This document shows positions 23,184 through 24,953 of a DNA stretch of 24,953 bases, one piece after another. Source of the stretch: CAZCFB01 sp964511535 (lineage in GTDB: Bacteria; Myxococcota_A; Polyangia; GCA-2747355; CAZCFB01); contig CAZEFW010000149.1 in NCBI GenBank assembly GCA_964511535.1, forward strand, positions 1 to 24,953, read 5' to 3'. Under the pieces are notes generated by a model that was not told the origin of the DNA, did no database searches, and worked only from the letters and a program-made list of their open reading frames with translations. Both the position numbers and the translations under genes were made by a program. Within the stretch, counting starts at the first letter, position 1; every line of letters begins with the position of its first letter.

Positions 23184-24953
23184 CTACATGGCCCGCACCT
23201 CCTTCCACACCTCCACCACCGGCAAGCTGTCCAGCAGGTTGTCGTTCAGGTGGCTGCTGACCAGCAAGATGGCCTTGGAGTCGCGCGTCTTGAGGTCGAC
23301 ATGGCTCAGCGCCATGTCCTGGCCGCCGCCCAGGGTGCTGATGCCCGTGGCGCGGATGCCGGCGTACTTGGTCAGCGACAGCAGCTGCTGCGTGCCGCCG
23401 CTCGAGGCCATGCGCACCACCCAGCTGTCCCCCACGCCGCAGTCCGCGGCGGGCGGGTCGTACAGCACGAAGAAGTACTCCAGCCGGAAGGTGTCCTCGC
23501 TGATCTCGTTGTTCATGAACACCGGGTTGGTCACCGGCGCGGCCCGAACGCTCGGCGCGGTGCAGCTGGCGGGCAGCGTCTGCGGGCAGCCCGGCTTCAG
23601 GCTGCACAGGTCGCTGACGTTGCAGGTCATGGTGGTGTCCGCCGGGTAGACCGCCCCGTTGGTCTCGGACCGCAGGTACAGGGTGGACTCCGTGCCCGCC
23701 TCCGGGCTCTCCTCGTTGGCCGCGCCAGAGGCGAAGGCCAGGGCCACGCGCTGGTTGCCCATGTGGTGCACCGCCGGGGAGAAGTAGAACGGCTCGCTCG
23801 TCCCGCCGTCGTAGAGGGTGGTGTGGTCGTTGTGCTTGCCCTTGGCGTACCGCACCACCCTGCCCACCAGGTCGGCCTGGTAGCTGGCGATGGCCCTGCG
23901 GCTGTTGTCCCGGTCGTTGGCCACCACGCTGTCGGCCAGCAGGCCGTAGTCCACCGCCGCGCCGCCGCCGCTGTGCAGCCGCGTCCCCACCGTGCCGTAG
24001 AGGTCGCTGTAGTAGCTGTAGTAGTTGCCCTTGTTGCCGCTGGCGCCGTAGCCACCGCCCAGGCTCATGCGCCCGGTCAGGTCGCCCGCCCCGTTGTCGG
24101 TGTAGAAGTAGGCCGGCGTGGACCAGGTCTCCCCCATCAGCGACGCGTTGGTGTGGTCGTTGGAGTGGGAGATCACACTCACCGGCGGGTCGTTGAGCGA
24201 GCAGCTCACCGCGTTGCAGGCCGACGGGTTTGTCACGTCCAGGGTGACCATGGCGTCGTCGCCCGGGCCCATGGTCAGCGTCAGGTGGGTGGACCAGGAG
24301 CCGGGGGCGCCCGCCGGCGGCACGTCCTCGACGCGCGGAGATGAGGCGAGCACCCAGCGGAACTTCTGGGGCACCGGGTCCTGGCCGCCGCGCAGCCACA
24401 GCTGATGAATCTGCGGCCACAGGTTGGGCGGCACGTAGCCGAACGCCTCGGAGCCGTCCTTGGCGCGGAAGGCGTGCAGCACGCCCTCGTTGGAGGTGAT
24501 GTAGACCAGCCGCTCGCGGGCGGCGTAGGTCCCCTCGAACTCGCGGTGTCCCTCCACCCCCACGTACTTGGGCGGCGCGCCCACCACCGACGGCACCGAC
24601 CGCAGGATCGGGCCCAGCTTCCAGGCGCGGCCCTTGCCCGCCAGCCACTCCACCACCGCGGTGACCTCGGCGTCCGAGGGCAGCGTGCCGGCCTGGGCCC
24701 ACACCGCCTTGACCTCGGCCAGGTTCACCACGCCGCTGCTCTCCATCAGCTTCACGGGCAGGCCGCTGTTGTCCGCGGGGAAGCCGGTGTACAGCACGCG
24801 CGACTTGTAGTCGCGAGCCGCCAGCAGGGTGCCGGCCTCCCACTTCTCGATGGCCGGATTGGTGGTGTAATCGAGGGCCTTGAGCTTGCCCTTCCAGCCC
24901 GGGTAGCTGGCGGTGGGCAGCAGCACCAGGTTGCCGGCGATGTAGCTGTTCTG
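23184..24953 (-). CDS. PilY1-like type IV pilus-associated protein, C-terminal part
   Basis: The last 589 or so residues of a PilY1/PilC-type protein; the frame is open through the right edge, so the N-terminal part lies outside. PilY1 proteins sit at the type IV pilus tip and affect pilus retraction, adhesion and surface sensing. Features seen: a VEWLAGKGRAWKLGPILRSV lead into the beta-propeller, VYITSNEGVLHAFRAKDGSE then AFGYVPPNLWPQI (the VGANDGMLHAF-like blade typical of the family), THLTLTMGPGDDAMVTLDVT, GETWSTPAYFYTD and several later blades. A Cys-rich insertion (CNVSDLCSLKPGCPQ) lies near the end. The usual Asp-rich calcium loop is not clear. Another start inside the window is not needed. 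Followed by a good intrinsic terminator; pilin-like minor subunits would be expected to the right. Confidence 0.82.
   Translation of the reverse strand, partial: QNSYIAGNLVLLPTASYPGWKGKLKALDYTTNPAIEKWEAGTLLAARDYKSRVLYTGFPADNSGLPVKLMESSGVVNLAEVKAVWAQAGTLPSDAEVTAVVEWLAGKGRAWKLGPILRSVPSVVGAPPKYVGVEGHREFEGTYAARERLVYITSNEGVLHAFRAKDGSEAFGYVPPNLWPQIHQLWLRGGQDPVPQKFRWVLASSPRVEDVPPAGAPGSWSTHLTLTMGPGDDAMVTLDVTNPSACNAVSCSLNDPPVSVISHSNDHTNASLMGETWSTPAYFYTDNGAGDLTGRMSLGGGYGASGNKGNYYSYYSDLYGTVGTRLHSGGGAAVDYGLLADSVVANDRDNSRRAIASYQADLVGRVVRYAKGKHNDHTTLYDGGTSEPFYFSPAVHHMGNQRVALAFASGAANEESPEAGTESTLYLRSETNGAVYPADTTMTCNVSDLCSLKPGCPQTLPASCTAPSVRAAPVTNPVFMNNEISEDTFRLEYFFVLYDPPAADCGVGDSWVVRMASSGGTQQLLSLTKYAGIRATGISTLGGGQDMALSHVDLKTRDSKAILLVSSHLNDNLLDSLPVVEVWKEVRAM

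Overview
The window is high-GC DNA (only the spacers around 17.25 kb and 21.8-22.3 kb are visibly AT-rich). It looks like a metagenome-assembled contig from a Myxococcota-like or other former deltaproteobacterial lineage. The pointers are many Cys-anchored lipoproteins, DUF1566 and myxococcal-type Cys-rich repeat proteins, a PilY1-like protein, a TatT/DctP TRAP pair and a DUF222-type HNH remnant. A run of exactly 100 N at 16789-16888 is a scaffold join. The taxonomic call is inference from gene content only.

Layout. 1-1830 (-): TatT lipoprotein and DctP solute-binding protein of a TRAP transporter; the DctP gene runs off the left edge. 1831-2119: divergent spacer filled by a 160-bp nested inverted repeat. 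2120-2854 (+): unknown helical protein. 2965-6745 (-): secreted lipoprotein esterase, ribosome hibernation factor and HtrA/DegP protease. 6915-10140 (+): DUF1566 lipoprotein, small acidic lipoprotein and a secreted collagen-like protein, the last two translationally coupled. 10141-11330: dispersed palindromic elements and a broken DUF222/HNH endonuclease gene. 11331-11762: hairpin-rich noncoding DNA. 11763-15396 (-): three-gene molybdenum hydroxylase operon with 4-bp start/stop overlaps. 15421-15602: five hairpins in about 130 bp. 15603-16358 (+): periplasmic TPR protein. 16472-17244 (-): Cys-rich repeat lipoprotein interrupted by the gap. 17261-18154 (+): nitrilase-superfamily amidohydrolase. 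18164-21753 (-): class A penicillin-binding protein plus BON/LysM protein. 22287-22568 (+): small membrane protein. 23184-24953 (-): C-terminal part of a PilY1-like protein.

How the genes work together. TatT and DctP form the periplasmic part of a TRAP uptake system. HtrA, the hibernation factor and the PBP/LysM pair are envelope and stress housekeeping. The molybdenum hydroxylase genes encode the standard Mo, 2Fe-2S and FAD subunits. The three genes at 6915-10140 look like a cell-surface module.

The most notable points are: (i) the collagen-like protein ends in a domain that reads as one dermatopontin (DERM) unit, an architecture reminiscent of animal extracellular matrix; (ii) a family of palindromic elements with compensatory stem changes, one copy lying inside the HNH motif of the broken endonuclease gene; (iii) a 30-bp palindrome that supplies both -10 boxes and both start codons of two divergent, apparently leaderless genes; (iv) a 160-bp nested inverted repeat in a divergent promoter region; (v) 55-bp identical ends flanking the assembly gap. 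No CRISPR array, rRNA, tRNA, intact insertion sequence or prophage was seen.
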